The notes beneath the pieces were generated by a model. It was not told where the DNA came from. It searched no databases and saw nothing but the letters and a program-made list of their open reading frames with translations. Below, piece after piece: positions 16,535 to 25,680 of a DNA stretch of 64,000 nt (positions are counted from its first letter, which is position 1; each line of letters opens with the position of its first letter). The position numbers were made by a program, and so were the translations under genes. The DNA comes from Enoplolaimus lenunculus (lineage: Eukaryota; Nematoda; Enoplea; Enoplida; Thoracostomopsidae), in NCBI GenBank assembly GCA_030248215.1, contig JASANG010001576.1:171513-235512 (forward strand), in the 5' to 3' direction.

Positions 16535-17115
16535 GTATTAAATCCTTTAATTTTTTAGCAAATTTCCGTTATATATTTTCAATGCAGTCGATATCCTGAA
16601 CGCTTAATCTTTTTTTGATGCTTTACAGGATATTTCATTACGGTGGTTAGAACAAGACAAATTATGTGATATCAGGATCCCAAATCTTTCATGTAAGCAA
16701 CCGAGAGAATAACTCTTTCTGCAAAGTAATATGTAATCTAAAATTGTATGTTTACGCTGGTGTAATCTTAATACATCGCATTTTTCCACATTAACGTTAA
16801 GCTTCCACTTATTACACCATTTATAAAAGATGAAAGATCTCTTTGTAACTTTAAGTCAAATTCTCCAACCAGACGTACTGGTAAGAAAATTTTTGCATCG
16901 TCCGCATAAAGTCTACATTGGGTGAAAGTTAGTGATCCAGGCAAATCATTTATATATCAGAAAAATATAATAGTGGACCTAAGACAGAACCTTGCGGTAC
17001 TCCACTTTTAACTTTTTTCATTCTAACTGATTGGTTGCAGTTTGTAAAAAATGCGGTAAAAAATTTATAACTTCTTTTCATCTAGTGTACAACACATTCT
17101 TGGCACAGTTCATTT
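16535..17115 (-). mobile_element. non-LTR retrotransposon (LINE) reverse-transcriptase remnant
   Basis: On the minus strand the translation contains KSGVPQGSVLGPLLYF, then in a shifted frame a DLPGSLTFTQCRLYADDAKIF block. These are the conserved finger and catalytic (YADD) motifs of a reverse transcriptase. Downstream WKLNVNVEKCDVLRL and ILISHNLSCSNH correspond to the thumb-side region of CR1/Jockey-like LINEs. At least one frameshift (just after LLYF) and several substitutions show it is dead. No endonuclease or 3' end was recognised. Confidence 0.75.
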
Positions 17116-17149
17116 ATGCGGTAAAAAACCATGTTGTTCACAACGAATC

Positions 17150-17300
17150 AGCAGTGATGTGCAGTCTTGGTCTCGGTCTCTGTAAGTCTCGGGATTTGGC
17201 TGGTCTGGGTCTCTGTAAGTCTCGGGATTTGGCTGGTCTCGGTCTCGGTTTTTTCAGCCTCGGTAGGTTTCAAACCGAGACCGAAGGAGAAAGACAAATT
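17150..17300. repeat. GTCTCGG-rich segment with an internal duplication
   Basis: GTCTCGG/TGGTCTCGG motifs repeat, with a roughly 37-bp direct duplication (CTGTAAGTCTCGGGATTTGG twice) and an inverted AACCGAGACCGAAG at the right. It resembles the motif-rich ends of the hAT MITEs seen elsewhere here, but no complete element could be delimited. Confidence 0.4.
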
Positions 17301-17639
17301 CCCGTTTTTTCAACTCAACGTTCACAATGAACGGACATCAGTTGTATTTGTTGATTTTTAGCTATATATTTTGCTGCTTTTAGTAACATATATAGCGATC
17401 TGCGGAACAGAATGATGACGGACGGTTATCGAAGAGTCTTTTTTAAAAGGAAACCCCGCACTCTTTGATAGTTGTGTCAAAACACAGATAGTTGTTTTTA
17501 TAGATGGCATTTAAGGAATCGTGCCAAAAAATCAAATTTTCGCTGGAAAATAACTGAATGCGTATGTTTGGACACTAAATGTGTTTGTTAGTGTGTTTTT
17601 GCTGAAAATAAAATTTTGAGGTAATTTTTGTGCTTAATA

Positions 17640-19684
17640 GTGTCGGTATATGTGCACGTAAGTGTATGCAAAGCAAATGTTGCCATGCCTGTGCTGTGCA
17701 CATATACCGGTATAAGAAGTTGTTGCAACGACCGCGTGGTGTAGTGGTAGCATGCTTGGCTCGAGCGCAAGAGGGCCGAGGTTCGATTCCCGGCTTGGTC
17801 ATTAACTTTGGCAAAACTTCAAACAGGGGTCGCGCCGACCGTATAGTACCAACATGGAGGTCCCACCGAGATGGGCACTGCAAACAGCAAGCCCATGGAT
17901 TCGGGTAGTTGTATTCACGGTCCGGGACGACCGCCTGTAAAAAAGAGGGATGTCGGTATATGTGCACGTAAGTGTATGCAAAGCAAATGTTGCCATGCCT
18001 GTGCACATATACCGGTATAAGAAGTTGTTGCAACGACCGCGTGGTGTAGTGGTAGCATGCTTGGCTCGAGAGCGAGAGGTCCGAGGTTCGATTCCCGGCG
18101 TGGTCATTAACTTTGGCAAAACTTCAAACAGGGGTCGTGCCGACCGTATAGTACCAACATGGAGCTCCCACCGAGACGGGCACTGCAAACAGCAAGCCCA
18201 TGGATTCGGGTAGTTGTATTCACGGTCCGGGACGACCGCCTGTAAAAAAGAGGGATGTCGGTATATGTGCACGTAAGTGTATGCAAAGCAAATGTTGCCA
18301 TGCCTGTGCACATATGCCGGTATGAGAAGTTGTTGCAACGACCGCGTGGTGTAGTGGTAGCATGCTTGGCTCGAGCGCAAGAGGGCCGAGGTTCGATTCC
18401 CGGCGTGGTCATTAACTTTGGCAAAACTTCAAACAGGGGTCGCGCCGACCGTATAGTACCAACATGGAGGTCCCACCGAGATGGGCACTGCAAACAGCAA
18501 GCCCATGGATTCGGGTAGTTGTATTCACGGTCCGGGACGACCGCCTGTAAAAAAGAGGGATGTCGGTATATGTGCACGTAAGTGTATGCAAAGCAAATGT
18601 TGCCATGCCTGTGCACATATACCGGTATAAGAAGTTGTTGCAACGACCGCGTGGTGTAGTGGTAGCATGCTTGGCTCGAGAGCGAGAGGTCCGAGGTTCG
18701 ATTCCCGGCGTGGTCATTAACTTTGGCAAAACTTCAAACAGGGGTCGTGCCGACCGTATAGTACCAACATGGAGCTCCCACCGAGACGGGCACTGCAAAC
18801 AGCAAGCCCATGGATTCGGGTAGTTGTATTCACGGTCCGGGACGACCGCCTGTAAAAAAGAGGGATGTCGGTATATGTGCACGTAAGTGTATGCAAAGCA
18901 AATGTTGCAATGCCTGTGCACATATGCCGGTATGAGAAGTTGTTGCAACGACCGCGTGGTGTAGTGGTAGCATGCTTGGCTCGAGCGCAAGAGGGCCGAG
19001 GTTCGATTCCCGGCGTGGTCATTAACTTTGGCAAAACTTCAAACAGGGGTCGCGCCGACCGTATAGTACCAACATGGAGGTCCCACCGAGATGGGCACTG
19101 CAAACAGCAAGCCCATGGATTCGGGTAGTTGTATTCACGGTCCGGGACGACCGCCTGTAAAAAAGAGGGATGTCGGTATATGTGCACGTAAGTGTATGCA
19201 AAGCAAATGTTGCCATGCCTGTGCACATATACCGGTATAAGAAGTTGTTGCAACGACCGCGTGGTGTAGTGGTAGCATGCTTGGCTCGAGAGCGAGAGGT
19301 CCGAGGTTCGATTCCCGGCGTGGTCATTAACTTTGGCAAAACTTCAAACAGGGGTCGTGCCGACCGTATAGTACCAACATGGAGCTCCCACCGAGACGGG
19401 CACTGCAAACAGCAAGCCCATGGATTCGGGTAGTTGTATTCACGGTCCGGGACGACCGCCTGTAAAAAAGAGGGATGTCGGTATATGTGCACGTAAGTGT
19501 ATGCAAAGCAAATGTTGCCATGCCTGTGCACATATACCGGTATGAGAAGTTGTTGCAACGACCGCGTGGTGTAGTGGTAGCATGCTTGGCTCGAGCGCAA
19601 GAGGGCCGAGGTTCGATTCCCGGCGTGGTCATTAACTTTGGCAAAACTTCAAACAGGGGTCGTGCCGACCGTATAGTACCAACA
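17640..19684 (+). repeat. satellite array of 305-bp tRNA-containing units, dimeric higher-order pattern
   Basis: The unit repeats at exactly 305 bp; the tRNA-like segment starts at 17730, 18035, 18340, 18645, 18950, 19255 and 19560. Two unit types alternate A-B-A-B-A-B-A. Type A has GAGCGCAAGAGGGCC, GCGCCGACC, GGAGGTCCC and GAGATGGGC; type B has GAGAGCGAGAGGTCC, GTGCCGACC, GGAGCTCCC and GAGACGGGC. Same-type units are almost identical (about one difference seen by eye), while A and B differ at roughly ten positions. The true repeat is therefore a 610-bp dimer. The array stops abruptly within the last unit at CCAACA. Each unit also has CGGTCCGGGACGACCG, which can form a small hairpin, and A6 followed by GAGGGATGTC. 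Confidence 0.95.
17730..19630 (+). tRNA. seven tRNA-like segments (71 nt each) inside the satellite, probably not functional tRNAs
   Basis: Copies begin at 17730 plus multiples of 305. Each folds as a near-canonical tRNA: acceptor GACCGCG with CGTGGTC (one G-U), D loop AGTGGTA, anticodon stem CTTG/CRAG with a G-G closing mismatch, short variable loop, and T loop TTCGATT. The A box TGGTGTAGTGG and B box GGTTCGATTCC match the Pol III consensus exactly in every copy. The loop would place CGA at the anticodon (Ser), but there is no long variable arm, and the T stem needs a bulged A or two mismatches. They are best read as a tRNA-derived SINE head. Confidence 0.7.
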
Positions 19685-19834
19685 AATAGCATAAATTCTA
19701 AGCAGATACAACATTTTATTACGCTAGAATAATACAGAAGTACAAAAAACATTCAAAACTTTTGTTAGAAATATTTTATTTTTATGCTCGGTAACGGTCG
19801 CTCCAAACCACCTAGACTCAAAGAATTGAGATTT

Positions 19835-19950
19835 GCCGAGACCGCGAGACCCATATTCCTGCTTCTTACCAGCCCTGCCTGTAAGTCTAGGCAACTAGCG
19901 GCCTTACAATTCAGAGGCAAACGCTCTACCAATGCGCCACGTAGCCCGCT
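19835..19950 (-). repeat. tRNA-headed SINE remnant 3 (reverse orientation)
   Basis: On the minus strand it begins GCGGGCTACGTGGCGCATTG and continues GTAGAGCGTTTGCCTC, the same head as the copies at 15645 and 16325. The B box is not clear and the tail is not delimited. Confidence 0.55.
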
Positions 19951-20379
19951 TCTCCAACTACGTTTTTCATCGAAATGTGCATTGCTGATATTGCATATAC
20001 ACAAGGACAAACAAGTCTCACATGCCCCAACTTTCACCAAGGTGTCCCGTGCATCCTACTTTCGATTGGACACCGCGTTATAGCGCGGCACAAACTCATA
20101 CAATTCATCTGAAATGAATATACAGTCGAACATGTTATCCTACGAAGCTGTCAGCATATTTACGGTAGCTACGCCGTTATCATGACAAAACGTATTCATT
20201 GAGTTGCCGTAGGCTTGACTTAGGGGCAGCACAAAGCAGCCTCTGAATTTTACATCATCGTACACTGTGCTTCGTTTTGAAATGTGCCCTGGCATCTGTT
20301 GCGTCACAATTGTGAATTTTAATCTGACACGCCACCCCTTTTCATATGCTTCCGACTTGGTTAATAATGGATTTTTTAT

Positions 20380-20531
20380 CCAATGCTACTTTTAGGGTCG
20401 TAACAGTAGATTAAGCGCATTCCTAAACCTAAGCCTAAGCCTAAGCAAAAATGAAAAATGTAGTCCAGAATGTAAGCCTACTCTTTTATAGGCCCACCAC
20501 TAACCGTGACGGCGCTAAAAGTAACATTGGG
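20380..20531 (+). mobile_element. MITE family B, copy 2
   Basis: Ends CAATGCTACTTTTAGGG and GGCGCTAAAAGTAACATTGG are inverted. The interior has three tandem GCCTAA hexamers (CCTAAGCCTAAGCCTAAGC) and the CTCTTTTATAGGCCCACCA block. Confidence 0.75.
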
Positions 20532-20907
20532 CGATTTTTTGATTCATCAACAGATATCACTTCTGTAAATGTTTAGAATGTCGGGCTTAGTCTGTTAGTA
20601 TATTATACATTGTTTAAGGTAAATGATGTTGTTACTAAATGCATTTGCTACAGTAATTACTGTTGAAAAAATTGTTCTCTTTTTCAGTTATACTGGCTAT
20701 TTGGCAAATCGTAACTATATAGCTAGTATATTATTGCTTCGCACTAACTTCTTTTACTTGAAACTAAAATTGTAGTACGTTGTTGATAACTAAAAGAATT
20801 TCGTATGGCGACCGTCGTCTTAAACTTACGTTTATAAATGTTTCACTTCATGCTTTGCGGGATGTAATATTTTACTTCATGCAGACTACACGCGTATATT
20901 AACGTGT

Positions 20908-20941
20908 TTAATTTGCTAATAGTTTTCTTCAATTGTTAGTC
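20908..20941 (+). promoter_or_regulatory. possible trans-splice or 5'-UTR splice acceptor before RPS13
   Basis: TTTGCTAATAGTTTTCTTCA followed by ATTGTTAG ends two bases before the RPS13 ATG. It has a branch-point-like CTAAT, a T/C-rich run and a terminal AG. It could accept a spliced leader, or end a 5'-UTR intron. It could also be chance. Confidence 0.3.
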
Positions 20942-23900
20942 ATGGGACGTATGCATAACCCGGGGTAGGTGATTATTAATTAGTTACAACTATTCCGGAA
21001 AATACTGAAGTATGGTATATATGCATTTGGGACTAAGGATGTGCCGATACCAAAATTTTTACCGATGCCGATACTGACGCTGATTCTTATTTAGAAATTT
21101 TTTCGATGCCGATCCCAACTTTAGTATATACACCATACTTAAAAAAGGAGACCTACTATATACATTTCATCATGTGAAGACATAAGCCCTAACCATCATA
21201 CACGAGTTCATTTTTTCAAGAATGGTTCATTTCAATTAATTTTTCAAAAACAAACGCAAGAGAAATAACAGTTTTTCTGACCAGACACACTGATATGCGC
21301 CCAGAAATGAAACTGATAGCATTCCAACTGACTGTTATATGCAGAAAGTATCGGCAAAGGATGGGAATTTTTTGCAGCGCCGATGCCGATACTCACGAAA
21401 AGTGCCGATTGTTACCGATGCCAATGCCGATTTATCGGCACATCCCTATTTGGGACCCGGCAGAACTTTACTCAAAATGTGAATCTCGATGCGGAGTTTT
21501 ATGGTGCCACACATGGTTCCTGTTAAACCCTTGTGGTATATTGTATATGCTCGCATAAGTGCTTTTATACAATAAATTTAGGTGCTTGACAGCGTTCCAA
21601 AAGAAACTAAAATTTGCCGGAACAGCAACAGGGACTCGAGTTTTATTTCTTTTCCTGAAACCCAACAGGAAACGGAACCGGAAATAAAAAATATTTTTTA
21701 TCCCTTTTACATTTAAACATTTTAAAAAAACAACCCAAACAAACTAAACCTAACTATTAGGACTTAATCAAGTTTTGCGAAAACCCAACAGAAACAGTTT
21801 ATTATCAAAATTGAAGTAATTGGAAAAGCTGTTATGTGGAAATGACAATTTTTTAAAGATAAAGTTTCCAATATTTAAATGATTAGGCATAATTTGCCAC
21901 AAAACCGTAAAAATTCCGGTTCCTGCATCTTTGAATGCAAGAACAAGAATTGAATTTTTGCATGAATTCCGGTTGAACCCTGGTGTTTGACATACATACA
22001 TATGTATATGTATTGGTTTCCAGGAAAGGGATTTCTCAGTCAGCGTTACCTTACAGAAGAACTGTACCCACGGTATGTTGATAGATATCTTTTATGTGTG
22101 TTTTGTGCTAATTCAAGCACGTGAATAAATTATAATTTTCTAGCGGAATAGATAGATTGCGTAAATTAACATATTCATAATTTTTTGTGCCCGTCCACCA
22201 TCACGATTATGTAATAATTTCAAAAAATGTAACTGTCCAATACTTTCAAGGTTTACTCTGTTTCAATTTTTGTTCAAAAATATTGAAAGTGACTGTTTAC
22301 CGTTATTGAAATTTTATTAGATATATCTTGTTTCAAAATATTTCAATATATTTTCTAGTTGTATTGAGCAATGTTTCATTTGTTTTTGGATTGTTACCTG
22401 TTCTTTGTTGTATATTGAGTGAGAGTAAAGTTAAAAACCAGTAACCGCTTACCAGGGGACCGCAATGGAACAAAGTAAACTTTTGAGTGAACCGTGAAGA
22501 AGTCTGACTTTGTTAAAACTCAACGCGCTTCATTCATCCATCAGTATTTGTCTGGGTTTTCTAGTGGCTGAAATTATCATCTGAAGACGTTAAGGAACAA
22601 ATTTACAAACTTGCAAAGAAAGGATTGCGACCGTCGCAAATCGGTTAGTTAACCAGCGTGGTTTAACGTATGATATGAGTGTGACAGTTCAGTTTAGTTC
22701 GGGTTGGGTGTTACACGTTCTACACGGCCAAGCTCTGTAGAATATGATTCCAAGTAAAAAATGTTATAAAGGTGCGCATACAACAACTCCATGTATATTA
22801 CACTACACATATGTACCTACGTCTAAAATTGGAGAGTGTAAGCGGATAGCTAAAATAATGGAAACGGGTAGTGCTCATAATAACGGAAACGGAAAACGAT
22901 TATCGAAGTATAAAAGTTTCAAAAATATTTTTTTGTCAACACATGATACGTGCAAATATTCAAAATTTTTAAAAATCGCGGATGTATCGAAATTTTTTTA
23001 GATTATGGATGAATTTCGTAGTTTTTATATGAAAAATTTCGAGATATAAAAGTTATTTGTAACGAATTTTAAACGTAAAATCAACAAAACATTTTGTTAT
23101 TTTTATAACGGAAACGGATTCCGATATTAACCGGAAACAGATATCTGGTTAAACTCTAGTTTTTATTGTTTTACAGAAATGGAAGGTTTTGATTTAGGTG
23201 TTATTCTGCGTGATAGCCATGGTGTTGCCCAGGTTCGCTGGGTGACAGGTAACAAAATATTGCGCATTCTCAAAGCGAAAGGACTTGCACCACAAATACC
23301 GGAAGATTTGTACCATCTCATCAAAAAAGCTGTTTCAATTCGAAAACATATGGAGAGGAATCGTAAGGTATGCGCATTTTTAACAGTCACTTTAAGTTGA
23401 CATTTTCGGGTACGCAAGTCTTATGTACACCAGCCGGTATAGTACTGCTTACTTGGTGAATCTCATGTAACTTCTTAGTTTCTTTTTCGCGTACTAGCAG
23501 TAATTTACAAGAAGGTGACAGTCTCACACAGTGCTTAAATAACATCATCAAATGCTTAGGCTTAGATTTAGGTTTGATATCGGTTTTTACCGGGTACACC
23601 GTATCCGAATATCCGGTCGCACCCCGGGAAGTGGAACTGATCAAGAACCTTGATGCTTATACAGTCTGTTTCTTAGGTCGCCGACAGAATTCCAATCCCT
23701 ATTAAATTTTCGATTCAAACCAACTTTCGATTTCGGCTTTAATGGTCGCCAATTACAGTACAGTTCTGTTACGCTTTTGCCTTGGTGATACTAAAATGTA
23801 ATGCATTTTGCAATATGTATAGTACATTGAGCATTTGCGTCGAGCGTGTAATAGATAATGAAACGATACTGTAGATGTAAGAAAAATCATTGCAAAAATG

Positions 23901-24588
23901 ATATATTTGTAGTTATATGTATCATTATTGAATTGTAGGATAAAGACTCGAAATTCCGACTTATTCTAGTGGAGTCCAGGATTCATCGACTTGCTCGGTA
24001 CTATAAAAAGAGACAGGTTTTGCCTCCAACGTGGAAATAGTAAGTCTGGATACAATTCTTTCCACGTGCATAAAGTGGTACAATTTTTGTTTAAAAAGCA
24101 TTGTTAGTGGTTATTGTTTATCCTTAGAATGGAAATAAGGTGCAACCAAAAATGAAAAATGTCGGAGCCGGAGGTCAGCGAAATTTAGCGGAGGCGGAAG
24201 TGAAGCGAAATTAGGTAGCTAAATCAATGTTTAGTTTGCATATTTCATCGAATATCTGTAAAGTGGAGTCAAAGTTCTTTGGATTAGGTGTATTTTACGA
24301 AATCTGCCATTTTTGTAAAACTAAGAATTTTTCGCTACCGGAACCTCCAAATTCTACAGTAGCCGAAACCGGAGGGCGATATTCAGTCGAAACTTAGGGC
24401 AGACATCCGGTTGTACACTGATGAGACTCGTGGGTTTTTAAATCAACGGAACTGTGAAAGCGTTATGCCCATGTTTTAAGCTGTTAGCCTGATTTATTAT
24501 GTTATTTTGAAATTTATAAAATATGAACAGTAATAGTTTTATTTTGTATTTTAGTGAAAGTTCAACAGCATCTGCACTTGTTGCATAA
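20942..24588 (+). CDS. RPS13: 40S ribosomal protein S13 (uS15), complete, 6 exons
   Basis: Coding exons 20942-20964, 22024-22072, 22565-22643, 23198-23367, 23939-24039 and 24555-24588 sum to 456 nt, giving 151 residues plus stop, the standard length. The start MGRMHNPG and the terminal [11 protein letters not shown] sit on the two smallest exons and match the family. In between are [35 protein letters not shown], the S15-domain signature [20 protein letters not shown] and [20 protein letters not shown]. The protein binds 18S rRNA in the small-subunit platform region. All junctions are GT-AG with agreeing phases. An apparent stop after PPTWK at 24038-24040 is removed by the strong donor GTAAGT. 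Introns contain MITEs (21034-21448, about 21620-21982, a diverged copy about 22858-23158, and 24134-24420). Confidence 0.97.
21034..21448 (-). mobile_element. hAT-type MITE, family C, full length (415 bp), perfect 8-bp TSD, RPS13 intron 1
   Basis: Ends TAAGGATGTGCCGATACC and ATCGGCACATCCCTA, with TTTGGGAC at 21026-21033 and 21449-21456 as a perfect 8-bp target duplication. It is inverted relative to the copy at 14257 and carries the same TCGGCA/ATGCCGAT subterminal motifs. Confidence 0.92.
21620..21982. mobile_element. family D hAT-MITE, diverged, RPS13 intron 1
   Basis: Right end ATGAATTCCGGTTGAACCCTG is a family D terminus. Internal GAAACGGAACCGGAAAT and AAAATTCCGGTTCCTGC are inverted to each other. 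The left boundary is eroded. Confidence 0.55.
24134..24420. mobile_element. family D-like hAT-MITE, RPS13 intron 5
   Basis: Left AAGGTGCAACCAAAAATG and right GACATCCGGTTGTACACTGA are diverged inverted ends. Subterminal GGAGCCGGAGGTCAGCGAAA is inverted against ACCGGAACCTCC. A similar GGAGCCGGAGGTCGATTTTT fragment lies near 48370. Confidence 0.5.
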
Positions 24589-24707
24589 ACGTCTGCGGGA
24601 ATGTAATTGAAATAATTATGTTTCGTTGAACTGAATTGGTGTCTGGATTGCCCTTTGTTATTAGACATGAAATAATCTATTTTGTTTCGCAGCCTCTGAG
24701 CAATTTC

Positions 24708-24713
24708 AATAAA
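24708..24713 (+). promoter_or_regulatory. candidate poly(A) signal of RPS13
   Basis: AATAAA at 120 bases past the RPS13 stop codon; no earlier canonical signal is seen in the 3' flank. Confidence 0.5.
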
Positions 24714-24965
24714 TTGGTACCGCTTGTCTAATGACAAAATCATTAAATGACATATTGTTGCTGTTAAATTTGAATTAATAAATTTTACGGTTTTTGATTT
24801 TGAGCGAAAGGTCGTTTTTAAATGATTGGGCACCCGGACTTGTTAAACTAAGAATGTATGGTAGTTTTGGCTTGAACGGTGTGAATCAAGCTGGTAATGT
24901 ACAAACCAGTTACTTTACTCAGAGTTGTATTTCATAACTGCTATATCTTGTTAAATACTGATTCA

Positions 24966-25095
24966 GGGCCAATGCTACTTCAAGGGGCGTAACAGTACAT
25001 TTAAGCGTATTCCTAAGCAAAAGAAATGTAATTAGAGTCTAAACATGCTGTTTTATGGACTCACCAGAAACCTGGACGCCCTTTAAAGTAAGGGC
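24966..25095 (+). mobile_element. MITE family B, copy 3
   Basis: Ends GGGCCAATGCTACTTCAAGG and GCCCTTTAAAGTAAGGGCC are inverted. It is shorter than copies 1 and 2, with a single CCTAAG in the interior. Confidence 0.75.
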
Positions 25096-25110
25096 CTGAT
25101 TCTGTTTATT

Positions 25111-25282
25111 AGAACTACGGAGATTTTATTACAGCGTAATTCTGGCATACAAAACTTGCGATGACTGCAGTGGTGAGTTAATCGGAACTACTAAATAGAA
25201 CTACGGAGATTTTATTACAGCGTAATTCTGGCATACAAAACTTGCGATGACTGCAGTGGTGAGTTAATCGGAACTACTAAAT
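25111..25282 (+). repeat. perfect 86-bp tandem duplication
   Basis: The sequence at 25111-25196 (starting AGAACTACGGAGATTTTATT) is repeated without visible change at 25197-25282. It directly abuts the left end of a family A MITE, so it may reflect a recent local duplication or an assembly artefact. Confidence 0.93.
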
Positions 25283-25680
25283 AGTATAGTGACCCGAATA
25301 AATGGGTCTCCATTTTGAGTATCAATAGTAGTCGGTATCCCTTATGTAGTCCGTAAACGGATAGAGTCCTTTACACCCTTATTAGAGTATATGGGGTAAT
25401 AAAGAGGAGACGTGCCTATTTTGAGTCCCAATCAATATGAGTTCGTATCCCTATTAAGAATCCGCAAGTGGATAGAGTCCCTGAACCCTCATTAGAGTCA
25501 ATATATGTCAATTATCCCCAATTGTGCATATATGACTCCAGGCCAAATCAAGTTTAGTTCGAAAATTTAAAGCATACTTTAGTTTTGAAAGTACATGCCA
25601 AAGTATAACGTTGCATAATCGCTCAAACTTTTCATACAAGGCAAATATGTGTGCCCCTCTTTAATTCGGGACACTACAGT
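25282..25680 (+). mobile_element. MITE family A, copy 4
   Basis: Left TAGTATAGTGACCCGAATAA and right TTCGGGACACTACAGT. A second family-A-like left-end block (GGGGTAATAAAGAGGAGA, then GAGTCCCAATCAATATGAGT) begins near 25393. The copy may therefore be two overlapping insertions or carry an internal duplication. Confidence 0.7.

Larger units (their letters stand above)
13956..20941. other. intergenic region between PSMC2 and RPS13, repeat-filled
   Basis: About 7 kb with no gene. It contains hAT MITEs (14033-14883 with a nested copy), three tRNA-headed SINE remnants, a LINE fragment, the 305-bp satellite array and a family B MITE, each listed separately. The PSMC2 (minus) and RPS13 (plus) starts face away from each other, so both promoters lie in this region. 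No promoter motif can be assigned with confidence. Confidence 0.6.

Noticed and set aside
17730-17800. Functional tRNA-Ser(CGA) gene
   Set aside because: No long variable arm, G-G mismatch at the base of the anticodon loop and a defective T stem. Linkage to a 305-bp repeat fits a tRNA-derived SINE head.
17640-19684. Hammerhead ribozyme in the satellite, as in some animal tandem repeats
   Set aside because: No CTGATGA core with a downstream GAAAC on either strand of the unit.
17575-19752. Open frames of 85-192 codons on both strands across the satellite
   Set aside because: They recur with the 305-bp unit, change frame between units and cover tRNA-like and non-coding parts. They result from a GC-richer repeat lacking stops, not from genes.
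24031-24042. RPS13 ending at the in-frame TAG after PPTWK
   Set aside because: The TAG overlaps a GTAAGT donor, and the exon at 24555 completes [11 protein letters not shown], giving the standard 151 residues.
20965-24554. Intronic C/D-box snoRNA (U14-type) in RPS13, as in vertebrates
   Set aside because: No convincing RTGATGA box with a matching CTGA at suitable spacing in any of the five introns; they hold MITEs instead.
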